A stretch of 21,529 nt of DNA from an uncultured Collinsella sp. (GTDB lineage Bacteria > Actinomycetota > Coriobacteriia > Coriobacteriales > Coriobacteriaceae), in contig CABUDI010000029.1 of assembly GCA_902490305.1 (NCBI GenBank), forward strand, positions 1 through 21,529, written 5' to 3'. The notes below the pieces were generated by a model that saw only the letters and a list, made by a program, of their open reading frames with translations, was not told the DNA's origin and ran no database searches. Every line of letters starts with the position of its first letter. Positions within the stretch are counted from its first letter, which is position 1. A program made the translations under genes and the position numbers. Positions 1 to 6,570 of the stretch are shown one piece after another.

Positions 1-265
1 AGCTGCGGGAACGGCCTGTCCGCCTAATGTGTTCGGCTGAGATCGGAAATCAACCCCCGCCTCTTACACCACATCTCTGCGCGCTACCCCTACAGCCCCC
101 TAAAGCAGCCAACCTGACTGGTTTAAGGCGTATTGAAGCCAATTTTAATGAACATACTATAGGTTCTGTTCATTATCTTTTTGGATGTAAATGCTATTCA
201 CTTAGCAACAGTACTCATATTTGGCATTTTTTGCCCACCGCCATATAACTAACGCCCTATAGCAG
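1..265. other. Left-edge intergenic region, AT-rich, no convincing complete gene
   Basis: Bases 1-27 in the first plus-strand frame read as eight codons, all ending in G or C, followed by TAA. This could be the last codons of a plus-strand gene entering from the left, but it is too short to prove. The plus-strand frame at 27-248 is open but has proline-rich, then AT-rich, non-protein-like composition, so I do not call it. From about 120 the DNA is clearly AT-richer than the rest of the window and holds an 8-bp inverted repeat (147-174), listed separately. On the plus strand, TTGAAG (133-138) and TACTAT (155-160), spaced 16 bp, could form a promoter, but no gene follows it in the window. Confidence 0.4.
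147..174. promoter_or_regulatory. 8-bp inverted repeat, possible operator
   Basis: AATGAACA (147-154) and TGTTCATT (167-174) are perfect inverted repeats separated by 12 bp, in an AT-rich stretch. The left arm and spacer overlap a promoter-like pair (TTGAAG 133-138, TACTAT 155-160). The geometry suits a dimeric repressor. No target gene is visible in the window, so the role is inferred. Confidence 0.3.
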
Positions 266-302
266 ACGAAAAACAGGCCGCAGCCCATCGCTGCGGCCTG
301 TT
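266..302 (-). terminator. Rho-independent terminator of the mgtE-like/NRAMP operon
   Basis: A perfect 12-bp stem (272-283 with 291-302, arm AACAGGCCGCAG) closes a 7-base loop. Read on the minus strand it is followed by a T-run (complement of the A-run near 269-273). It lies about 20 bases past the stop of the NRAMP-type gene, and no other gene intervenes. The plus-strand side lacks a T-run, so it serves the minus strand. Confidence 0.85.
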
Positions 303-320
303 CGGAAGCAAAAGTGGGCG

Positions 321-1583
321 CTACGCGCTGTAGCCCATCGCTTGCAGCACAAACATGACGACCGTCAGCACCGTAATCACGCCGATAGTCGCCCAAGTGA
401 GCACATTCCATACGCGGCCGTTGCGGTTGGCGCCCATAATGTGGCGATCCGCCGCGATAACCACCTGGAATACCAAGACTACAGGCAGCAGCACGCCGTT
501 GATGACCTGCGAGGTCATCATAATCTGGAACAAATCGACGCCAGGCATGAGCACCAACACGGCAGAAATGCCGATGATGGCCGTAATGATGCCGCGGTAA
601 ACCGGAGCCTCGTCCCAGCTGCGATCGGCGCCGCGCTCCCAACCAAAAGCCTCGCAGATGGCACTCGACGTAACGCCCGGCAGCACGCAAGCAGCCAAAA
701 AGCTCGCCGCGACCAGGCCCGAGGCAAACAGCACCGTGGACCACTGGCCCGCGATGGGCTCCAGCGCGCGGGCGGCATCGGCGGCATCGCTAATCTGAAT
801 ACCCGCCGGGAACAGCACCGTACCGGTCGTGATGATAATGAAGCCCGCAATGATATCAGCGGCAATCGAGCCGCTCACGGTATCAATACGCTGCAGCACG
901 ATGTCGTCCTCGCCCGCATTCTTATCGACCACGTTGTTCTGAGCCAAGAAGATCATCCACGGTGCGATGGTGGTACCGATTGTTGCGACCACAAGCGACA
1001 CGTAGCTGGGATCATTCTGAATATTGGGGACGACCAAGTCGACCGCGACCTCGCCCCAGTTAGGGCCGGCCATAAACGCGGCGACGATGTAGGTCACGAA
1101 CACGCAGCTTACCAGCAGCAAAATCTTCTCGATGCGCTGGAAACTGCCCGACATGGTAAGCATCCACACCAGCAGCGCCACGAGCGGCACCGAGATGCTC
1201 GCCGGAACGCCAAACAGAGCAAGACCACTCGCGATACCCGCGAACTCCGAGATGGTCACCGCCGTGTTGGCGATCAACAGCGCCGCCATGGCCAGCACGC
1301 TCTTGCGCACGCCAAAGCGCTCGCGAATAAGCGACGCCAAGCCCTTACCCGTGACGCATCCGCAGCGCGCCGCGGTCTCCTGCGTCACGATGAGCAGCAC
1401 GGTCATGACGGGAAGCATCCAGAGCATCTTATAGCCATAGCTGGCGCCCGCGCTGGAATACGTGGCGATGCCGCCGGCGTCATTGCCCGAAAGCGCCGCC
1501 AAAAGACCGGGGCCCATGGCGCCAAAGATGGCCGCGATGGTCAGCTTTTGCTTGGTGCTCGGCTTTTGCTTCGTATTTTGCAC
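321..1583 (-). CDS. NRAMP-family divalent metal transporter, NRMT (magnesium)-like
   Basis: Membrane carrier of the SLC11/NRAMP family, about 420 aa with some eleven hydrophobic segments, the usual family length. GPGLLAALSGNDAGG (residues about 24-38) aligns with the TM1 region of NRAMPs. The canonical DPGN motif reads DAGG here, so Asp35 is kept and Asn becomes Gly. In TM6 the canonical MPH reads A207-P208-W209, so the metal-coordinating Met is replaced by Ala. Asp kept, Asn to Gly and Met to Ala match what I recall of NRAMP-related magnesium transporters (NRMTs), which take hydrated Mg2+ instead of Mn2+ or Fe2+. The start is GTG at 1583, preceded by GTAGGTGG; the open frame runs further upstream into the neighbouring gene. 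It lies 8 bases after the stop of the MgtE-like gene and is probably cotranscribed with it. Family certain; Mg2+ substrate inferred from motifs and neighbour. Confidence 0.88.
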   Translation of the reverse strand: MQNTKQKPSTKQKLTIAAIFGAMGPGLLAALSGNDAGGIATYSSAGASYGYKMLWMLPVMTVLLIVTQETAARCGCVTGKGLASLIRERFGVRKSVLAMAALLIANTAVTISEFAGIASGLALFGVPASISVPLVALLVWMLTMSGSFQRIEKILLLVSCVFVTYIVAAFMAGPNWGEVAVDLVVPNIQNDPSYVSLVVATIGTTIAPWMIFLAQNNVVDKNAGEDDIVLQRIDTVSGSIAADIIAGFIIITTGTVLFPAGIQISDAADAARALEPIAGQWSTVLFASGLVAASFLAACVLPGVTSSAICEAFGWERGADRSWDEAPVYRGIITAIIGISAVLVLMPGVDLFQIMMTSQVINGVLLPVVLVFQVVIAADRHIMGANRNGRVWNVLTWATIGVITVLTVVMFVLQAMGYSA

Positions 1584-1591
1584 GCGACCAC

Positions 1592-3436
1592 CTACCCCAT
1601 GACCGACATGGTGAGCAGCACCGCAGCAACACAGTACGCCACACACGAGATCATGACGGCGATGACGTTCATGGCGGTACCCGACGTATTGAGGTCGTGC
1701 TCATCGCGCCAGAACAGCACCATCAGGTAAATCACGGCGCTCATGTTGCCAACCAGGCAAATGATGGCAGCGATATTAAAGCAGCCGGTAAAGAGCTGCT
1801 CCTCAAACATAGTGGCATCGGGGAACGCGGCGGTGCGCACCAGCTGCGCGCACAGGTAGGTCACGAGCGAAAGGATCAGGCCCATACCCGTGCTCTGGAA
1901 GAAGAATCCCAGGTACGGTTTGGGCTCGTCGTCGTGACCGTCGTACTCGAGGAAGTAGTTCTTGACGAACGACACCATGCGCGAGGCAGCCAGCAGCACG
2001 AGCGGCATGGCGCACATGGGGAACACCACCAGATACGCGGAGCCCAGCGCCGTCCCCAGCACCGTTGCCATGATGCACGAGGCGATGCCCCACACGACGA
2101 CCCAGTACTGACGATGCACGAACCAGCTGAGCACGTTCGTCGAGTCGTCCGACGCGCTATCGCCCGAGCCGACACCGGCGATCTGCAGGTCCTCCTGATG
2201 CTCCTCGGCGATAACGTCCATGGCGTCGTCGAAGGTCACGATACCCAGGATATGACGGTTCTCGTCACAGACAGGGATGGCAACCAGGTCGTACTTGGTC
2301 ATCTCGTCCGTCACGTCTTCCTGGTCCTCGTCGGGCGACACGTAGACCAGATCGCGATAGGCGAGCTGGCCCAGCGTGGCGTCGCGGTCGGCCACGATCA
2401 GCGTGCGCAGCGAAAGCACGCCCGTCAGCATGCCGCTCGGATCCTCGGTATAGACGTAGTAGACGCTCTCAAAGTCCTCGTCGAGTTTACGAATCGCCTC
2501 GATGGCATCACCGACTGTCGCCGTGGCGGGCAGCGAGACAAACTCCGAGGTCATGATACGGCCGGCGGTGTTGTCCTCATAGCCCAGCAGATTACGAATC
2601 GCCTTCTCCTCCTTGACGCCCATCAGGCGCAGGAGCTTCTCGGCCTTCTCGTAATCGAGCTCGTCGATCAGGTCGGCAGCGTCGTCCGGGTCCATCATGG
2701 CCAGCATCGACGATGCGTCGGTATCGGACAGGCCCTCGAGCATCTCGGTCATGAGCTCGTCGTCATCGAACTCCGAGATGGCCTCGGCGGCTTGAGCGGT
2801 ATCGAGCTGAGCGAACACCTGCGCGCGCAGGCGCGGGTCGAGCTGCTCGATAATGTCGGCGATGTCGGCAGGATGCAGCTCGCCAAGCGTCTTGTGCGAC
2901 ACCGAGAGCTGGATGTTCTTAGTCGAGCGATCGAGCAGGTCCATGTAAGACCAGGCGATAATGTCCTCACTGAGCGGCTTGCCCAGGTGCTTCATAAAGC
3001 CCTCGACGACATGCTCGAGTGTGGGGCTGATCGCGCGCAGCAGACCGCGGGCGCCGACCTCGGCACCCAGCAGGCGCAGCTGATTCTCGCCCGACATGGA
3101 GAACTTGATGTCGTTGACGCGCACGACCTTCATGCCCTGCGTATCGACAATCTGCTTGTTAAGCACGTCGCGGGCAAGCAAGAGTTCGGTCGGCTGCAAG
3201 TACGAAAAACGGATTTCGGTGGCCGACGTCTTAAGGTGTACACCCGTCTCGTCGATACGGTCGACCCATTTGCGCCAGCTGATCATAAACGGCGTCTTGC
3301 CGGGACCGCGGAACGCGAGCGACGTCACGTGCGGGAAAACTTCGCCGGTTGCAATGCCAAAATCGTTAACCACGCCGAGCTTTTCGCCGTCGACGTCCAA
3401 GACTGGCAATTTGAGCATCTCACTCAGATAATTCAA
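1592..3436 (-). CDS. MgtE-like protein: PRC-barrel/MgtE_N/CBS sensor with degenerate membrane domain
   Basis: 614 aa. Residues 1-115 look like PRC-barrel-type beta domains. Residues 185-285 are a typical MgtE N domain (LHPADIADIIEQLD; DPDDAADLIDEL). Residues 288-415 are a CBS pair beginning YEDNTAGRIMTSEFV. Residues 440-614 hold about five membrane segments. In MgtE Mg2+ channels the cytosolic domains sense Mg2+ and gate the pore. Here the membrane part aligns only loosely with MgtE. The conserved GTGGNxGxQS stretch is replaced by LAASRMVSFVKN, and the pore Asp of the last helix seems to be Ser or Cys. It may therefore be a sensor or regulatory partner of the adjacent NRAMP-type transporter and not a channel; that is inference. 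The TTG start at 3436 is chosen because GGGGAG lies 5 bases upstream; the ATG at 3418 is an alternative. A structured leader precedes it. Confidence 0.85.
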   Translation of the reverse strand: MNYLSEMLKLPVLDVDGEKLGVVNDFGIATGEVFPHVTSLAFRGPGKTPFMISWRKWVDRIDETGVHLKTSATEIRFSYLQPTELLLARDVLNKQIVDTQGMKVVRVNDIKFSMSGENQLRLLGAEVGARGLLRAISPTLEHVVEGFMKHLGKPLSEDIIAWSYMDLLDRSTKNIQLSVSHKTLGELHPADIADIIEQLDPRLRAQVFAQLDTAQAAEAISEFDDDELMTEMLEGLSDTDASSMLAMMDPDDAADLIDELDYEKAEKLLRLMGVKEEKAIRNLLGYEDNTAGRIMTSEFVSLPATATVGDAIEAIRKLDEDFESVYYVYTEDPSGMLTGVLSLRTLIVADRDATLGQLAYRDLVYVSPDEDQEDVTDEMTKYDLVAIPVCDENRHILGIVTFDDAMDVIAEEHQEDLQIAGVGSGDSASDDSTNVLSWFVHRQYWVVVWGIASCIMATVLGTALGSAYLVVFPMCAMPLVLLAASRMVSFVKNYFLEYDGHDDEPKPYLGFFFQSTGMGLILSLVTYLCAQLVRTAAFPDATMFEEQLFTGCFNIAAIICLVGNMSAVIYLMVLFWRDEHDLNTSGTAMNVIAVMISCVAYCVAAVLLTMSVMG

Positions 3437-3649
3437 TGGTGCTCCCCATCATTATTCCTACGGACCGCGCGACCATGCCGGCACGCAATCCGTGGACTTT
3501 TTGATATGTATACGCATGCGCGGGCGGCACGCCGCTCGGCGCTCACACCCCGTGCACGCGCAGAAAGCACCTGCATGGGGTCATCGACTGTATGGTCGAG
3601 GTTTGGATTTCACCTGTAACCTTTCTCTTGACCCTCATTAACCGCAGTA
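3437..3649 (-). ncRNA. Candidate structured 5' leader of the MgtE-like/NRMT operon
   Basis: About 200 bases lie between the predicted promoter and the TTG start. On the minus strand, 3629-3634 (GGGTCA) can pair with 3578-3583, enclosing two small hairpins (3618-3621 with 3600-3603; 3595-3599 with 3584-3588), which gives a three-way junction. The 3' strand of that closing helix overlaps the 5' arm of a longer hairpin, 3572-3581 with 3547-3556 (ten pairs, one A-C mismatch, loop possibly extended by four more pairs). The two folds exclude each other, as in a riboswitch. I do not recognise an M-box, yybP-ykoY or other named class. Short pairings can arise by chance, so this is a candidate only. 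Confidence 0.35.
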
Positions 3650-3658
3650 ACTATAGCA
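3650..3658 (-). promoter_or_regulatory. Extended -10 promoter for the MgtE-like/NRMT operon
   Basis: The minus strand reads TGCTATAGT, an extended -10 element (TGn followed by TATAGT, close to TATAAT). No good -35 is visible, which is typical of extended -10 promoters. Transcription would begin near 3643, about ten bases before the first pairing strand of the leader. Confidence 0.5.
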
Positions 3659-3776
3659 TCAGCATCGCGCTGCGGCACCGAATTTATGCGCTGAACATTG
3701 CAGGCATACCAAACGCTGACGTATCCGTGACATAGAGCCAGATGAGCACGGTGGGACAAAGCGATTAAGACCGTCC

Positions 3777-3794
3777 TAAACGACCAGTCGTTTA
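3777..3794. repeat. 18-bp palindrome TAAACGAC-CA-GTCGTTTA
   Basis: Two perfect 8-bp arms (3777-3784 and 3787-3794) flank two bases. The right arm is also the left part of a dispersed GGGGAC-type repeat (3787-3817). It lies just downstream of the deacetylase stop on the minus strand but has no T-run, so it is not a standard terminator. It could be a REP-type hairpin or an operator. Confidence 0.45.
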
Positions 3795-3817
3795 AGCACG
3801 TCCCCGATGACTACTCT
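3787..3817 (-). repeat. Dispersed GGGGAC palindromic repeat, copy overlapping the deacetylase stop
   Basis: The minus strand reads AGTAGTCATCGGGGACGTG and then CTTAAACGACT. The TAG in AGTAG is the stop codon of the deacetylase gene. It closely matches the copy at 15957-15983 and the copies at 12205-12234 and 15709-15742. Outer AGTC and GACT pair as an imperfect hairpin. Confidence 0.6.
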
Positions 3818-5217
3818 GTGGTGTCATCGTCCTCGGGGAGTTGGGGGAACACGGCGTTTTTGGGCATGGAGACCTTGGTGAGCGAGGTGAGCTTTTTGCT
3901 CAACGCCGTGTCCGTCTTGACCAGGTCGCTGAGCGTCACGATCTTGTAGCCGTCGGCGACAAGGCCATCGATAATCTGCGGCAGCGCCTCGAGCGTCTGC
4001 TCGGCGCACTCATCGCTATCGGTGAGCAGCACAATATTGCCCGGCGTCATCGAGTCGAGCACGGTCGATACTTGCTCGTCGGCGCCGTTGAGCAGCCAGT
4101 CGCCCGAATCGATATTCCACGAAACCACAGCGGACACCAGGTCCATCGAGTCGATCCAGTTTTGCTCGTCAAACGCGGCGTAGGGGGCACGCAGCAACAT
4201 CGTCTCGACGCCGGTCGCCGACTTAATCGCCTCGGTGCCCTTCGCGATCTGCTTGCGCACCGTCTCGCGATCCTCGCCCTTGAGCGAATCATCGCTGTAG
4301 CTGTTGGAGCCGACCTCGCACCCGGCATCGACAATCGCTTTGGCAGTAGCGGGCGAGGCCTCAGCCGCATCGCCCGAAAGGAAGAATGTCGCCGTGACGC
4401 CCTTTTCCTTGAGCACCTGCAAGATCTGCTTGGTCGCGCCGCTCGGACCCTCGTCAAATGTCAGGGCCACGTACTTTTCGTTGCCCTTGGGCGCTACGCT
4501 TGCGCACTCGACTGCGCAGTCGGTGGCGGGCACGACCTCGCCGCGGTCCTGCGTCTTGCCCGACTGCTCGCCGACCCATACCTCGGAGCGGCCCTGAACG
4601 CCCCAGGTTTTGACATACTCAATGGCACCCGTGCCCTCGACCTTAAGCTTTGGCTCGATAGTCGTGGCCTGGACCTCGTGCTTTTCGTACACGTTGCGGC
4701 CGTCCTTGACCGTCACCTTCTCGCCACCCGTAAGCTCGCGACTATCCCATTTGCCTTGCTTCACGCGCTTGCCGTCGACCTTCACCGACAGCTTTTCGCC
4801 GCCATGGCGCTTAAGCACGCTGTCGTCGACGGCCAGCAGATCGCCGGCGTCGTACGTTTCGGTCAGGCTTTGATCGTCGATAAGATTCTGCAACGTAGAG
4901 CCCACGCGCACCGCGGTCTTTTGCCCGTTGAGCTCCACGTCCACGCTGCGGTTGACGTAGCCCACGACGGCAGCGATAAACAGCACGAGCGCGCAACCCA
5001 CGGCGATGAGCGCATAGGGCAGGCGGGACGGTCGACGCGGCGAGCGCCCGTTGCCGATGCGCGCGCTGCGATCGCTAAACCCACGGCTATGGTTGAGGTA
5101 CATCGCGCCGGGCTTACGGCGACGTCGACGCTGACCGCTGGGCAGCTGCCCCAGGTCGCGGCGCGCCGTCGGACGCGCACCCGAGCGCCCGTTTAAGTTA
5201 GATCCGTTTTGGCGCAT
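3811..5217 (-). CDS. Membrane-anchored NodB-fold polysaccharide deacetylase homologue with altered metal site
   Basis: 468 aa. Residues 1-65 are an Arg-rich cytoplasmic tail, 67-88 one membrane helix, about 91-120 a short DUF348-like (YabE-type) beta repeat, 165-215 a possibly G5-like region, and 247-430 a NodB deacetylase fold. Active members remove acetyl groups from peptidoglycan or other glycans using a metal held by Asp-His-His. Here motif 1 is TFDEGP (252-258; the catalytic Asp is kept, the metal Asp is Glu256). Motif 2 has Asn305 and Asp309 where HxxxH is expected. RAPYA (343-347) and DSGDW (370-374) remain. The motif 5 His is Thr399. It may be inactive, glycan-binding, or use another metal site. 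The ATG at 5217 has GGGGGAGG just upstream. A strong hairpin separates it from the PRC-barrel gene upstream, so readthrough or a separate promoter is needed. Confidence 0.85.
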   Translation of the reverse strand: MRQNGSNLNGRSGARPTARRDLGQLPSGQRRRRRKPGAMYLNHSRGFSDRSARIGNGRSPRRPSRLPYALIAVGCALVLFIAAVVGYVNRSVDVELNGQKTAVRVGSTLQNLIDDQSLTETYDAGDLLAVDDSVLKRHGGEKLSVKVDGKRVKQGKWDSRELTGGEKVTVKDGRNVYEKHEVQATTIEPKLKVEGTGAIEYVKTWGVQGRSEVWVGEQSGKTQDRGEVVPATDCAVECASVAPKGNEKYVALTFDEGPSGATKQILQVLKEKGVTATFFLSGDAAEASPATAKAIVDAGCEVGSNSYSDDSLKGEDRETVRKQIAKGTEAIKSATGVETMLLRAPYAAFDEQNWIDSMDLVSAVVSWNIDSGDWLLNGADEQVSTVLDSMTPGNIVLLTDSDECAEQTLEALPQIIDGLVADGYKIVTLSDLVKTDTALSKKLTSLTKVSMPKNAVFPQLPEDDDTTE

Positions 5218-5238
5218 ATGCCCTCCCCCATAAACACA

Positions 5239-5268
5239 GCGAGCCGGAGCAACATGTCTCCGGCTCGC
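5239..5268 (-). terminator. Strong hairpin between the PRC-barrel and deacetylase genes
   Basis: A perfect 11-bp GC-rich stem (5239-5249 with 5258-5268) encloses an 8-base loop. On the minus strand it is followed by TGTGTTTAT, a weak T-rich tail, and then by the deacetylase ribosome binding site about 20 bases later. It could be an attenuator or partial terminator, or a stabilising intercistronic hairpin. Confidence 0.55.
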
Positions 5269-5289
5269 CTCCCATCATTTGGTACGTCG

Positions 5290-6045
5290 CTATTTGCTAG
5301 CTTTTGACGAGCCCCCGCTCGCCTTTTGATATTCGTCCTTAAAGGCCTTGAACATACCGCGCGTTTTGCCGAGCTGCTTGCCCAGTGCGCGGCTGCCCTT
5401 GTCCACGGCGACCGATCCCTTGTCATCGAGCACCTTGGCGCCCTTCTTGACCTTATCGCCCACCACGACACTGGCCTCGGCAGCCTTAGCGGCCGCGCCG
5501 CCCGAATACCCGAGCGACTTGACCTCGTCCGAGACAATCATCGCGCCGTTCTCGTAGCCGCGCAGCATCGTCGGCGGCACCTGCGTGTCGCCCACCAACA
5601 TGCTCGATGCGGCGCTGGCGGTCACATAGAACGTCTGCACAATGCCCGAGCGCGGCTTGAACTCAACGTCCGAGCAGTAGCCCACGACATCGCCCGATTC
5701 CGTGCGCACGTCCATGCCAACCCAGATGATGCAATCGTCCAGGTTGATATCGAGGCGCTTGGCCGCGGCGGCATCGTAGGTGCCCTTGACGTCGTCGACC
5801 GCGACAGCGCCCTCATAGACGCCGATGGCATCGAGCGCCACAAACCGGTCGGGGCGCTCGATCATGCCCGCGATATCGGACTGGCGAACCATAAAGCCCA
5901 CCACGCGCGTACCGCCCGGGGTAAAGACGGGAAAGTGAATCTTGCCGAGCTTTTTAGGGCTGCGCGGCGTGCCGTCCTTTTTGGTGCGCTTGTCTTCGGC
6001 AGGCTTACGATAAACCTTGACGCCGACAAAATCCCCTGCGCGCAT
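5290..6045 (-). CDS. PRC-barrel domain protein
   Basis: 251 aa, soluble, no signal peptide or membrane helix. Two PRC-barrel-like halves are visible: about residues 30-90 (HFPVFTPGGTRVVGFMVRQ) and about 100-165 (WVGMDVRTESGDVVGYCSD). Residues 185-251 form an Ala/Gly/Lys-rich, positively charged tail. PRC-barrels are small beta folds in photosynthetic reaction centre H subunits, RimM and YlmC/YrrD-type proteins, and usually mediate binding. The ATG at 6045 overlaps the TAA of the preceding ytxH-type gene (shared base in TAATG), which indicates translational coupling. With YtxH upstream it may form an envelope-stress or cell-surface unit; that is inference. PRC-like sequence also appears at the N terminus of the MgtE-like protein further downstream. 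Confidence 0.75.
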   Translation of the reverse strand: MRAGDFVGVKVYRKPAEDKRTKKDGTPRSPKKLGKIHFPVFTPGGTRVVGFMVRQSDIAGMIERPDRFVALDAIGVYEGAVAVDDVKGTYDAAAAKRLDINLDDCIIWVGMDVRTESGDVVGYCSDVEFKPRSGIVQTFYVTASAASSMLVGDTQVPPTMLRGYENGAMIVSDEVKSLGYSGGAAAKAAEASVVVGDKVKKGAKVLDDKGSVAVDKGSRALGKQLGKTRGMFKAFKDEYQKASGGSSKASK

Positions 6046-6434
6046 TATGCCTCGGTCGAGGACTCCGTGGCCTCGGTGCCGGCCTCGGTGACGTTCTCGA
6101 CCACGACGTCGGCAGCGGGCGTCACGTTGCCGCCCGAGATGGCGTCGTTGAGCTGCTCGCGAAGCTGGTCCATGCGCTCGCGGGCCAGGTCGACCTTGGC
6201 GCGCAGGTCATCGGTCTTGGCGTCGACCATCGGACCAAAGTCGTTGACCGCGGCACGAGCTTCCTCGGCACTGTGCTCGTAGGTGTCACGCATGTTGTCC
6301 CAGGCGTCGTTGGCGATATCGGCGGCCATGGCGCGGGTCTCGGCACCCGAGCGCGGGGCCAGAGCAACGCCGATGATAGCGCCGGCGGCAGCACCAAAGA
6401 GCGCACCGGAGACAAAGCTGAAAGTCTTTCCCAT
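6045..6434 (-). CDS. YtxH domain protein
   Basis: 129 aa. The N terminus has the YtxH signature: a Gly/Ala-rich hydrophobic stretch, GALFGAAAGAIIGVALAPRS (residues 9-28), then a charged helical region with many Glu, Arg and Lys (about 30-100), likely coiled coil, and an acidic Thr/Glu/Val tail. YtxH proteins are small membrane-associated proteins linked to general stress in Firmicutes; their molecular function is unknown. The ATG at 6434 is chosen because AGGAGAGGA lies at a proper distance upstream; the ATG at 6440 would sit directly on the ribosome binding site, and the frame extends further without a start signal. A TATAAT box lies about 50 bases upstream. Its stop overlaps the start of the PRC-barrel gene. 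Confidence 0.82.
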   Translation of the reverse strand: MGKTFSFVSGALFGAAAGAIIGVALAPRSGAETRAMAADIANDAWDNMRDTYEHSAEEARAAVNDFGPMVDAKTDDLRAKVDLARERMDQLREQLNDAISGGNVTPAADVVVENVTEAGTEATESSTEA

Positions 6435-6485
6435 GATCATTCCTCTCCTGCGGGCACCTCGATGCCCACCGTTTGAATGCTGTCC

Positions 6486-6491
6486 ATTATA
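6486..6491 (-). promoter_or_regulatory. TATAAT -10 box for ytxH-PRC transcription
   Basis: The minus strand carries a perfect TATAAT at 6491-6486, 50-odd bases upstream of the ytxH-type start, in the 64-base-plus gap after the preceding gene. No good -35 hexamer is seen 17 bases upstream. Confidence 0.5.
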
Positions 6492-6570
6492 CCCGCAGCG
6501 CAACACTTGCCGTCGCGCTCATCTGCGTACGGTAAAAGCGCAGGTACATGATGGTGATAAGCGAGTGAGC

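Noticed and set aside
27..248. Plus-strand open frame of 73 codons at the left edge
   Set aside because: Covers an AT-rich intergenic segment with an operator-like repeat; no Shine-Dalgarno sequence and no protein-like pattern.
321..1583. Calling the transporter a manganese/iron MntH
   Set aside because: The TM6 Met and TM1 Asn that define Mn2+/Fe2+ NRAMPs are replaced by Ala and Gly, so mntH would be misleading.
1697..3619. Plus-strand open frame of about 640 codons opposite the MgtE-like gene
   Set aside because: Antisense shadow: composition is His/Arg/Gln-rich with no recognisable motif, while the minus strand encodes MgtE_N and CBS domains.
3437..3649. Known Mg2+ (M-box) or Mn2+ (yybP-ykoY) riboswitch
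   Set aside because: The conserved M-box and yybP-ykoY core sequences are not seen; only a generic structured leader is claimed.
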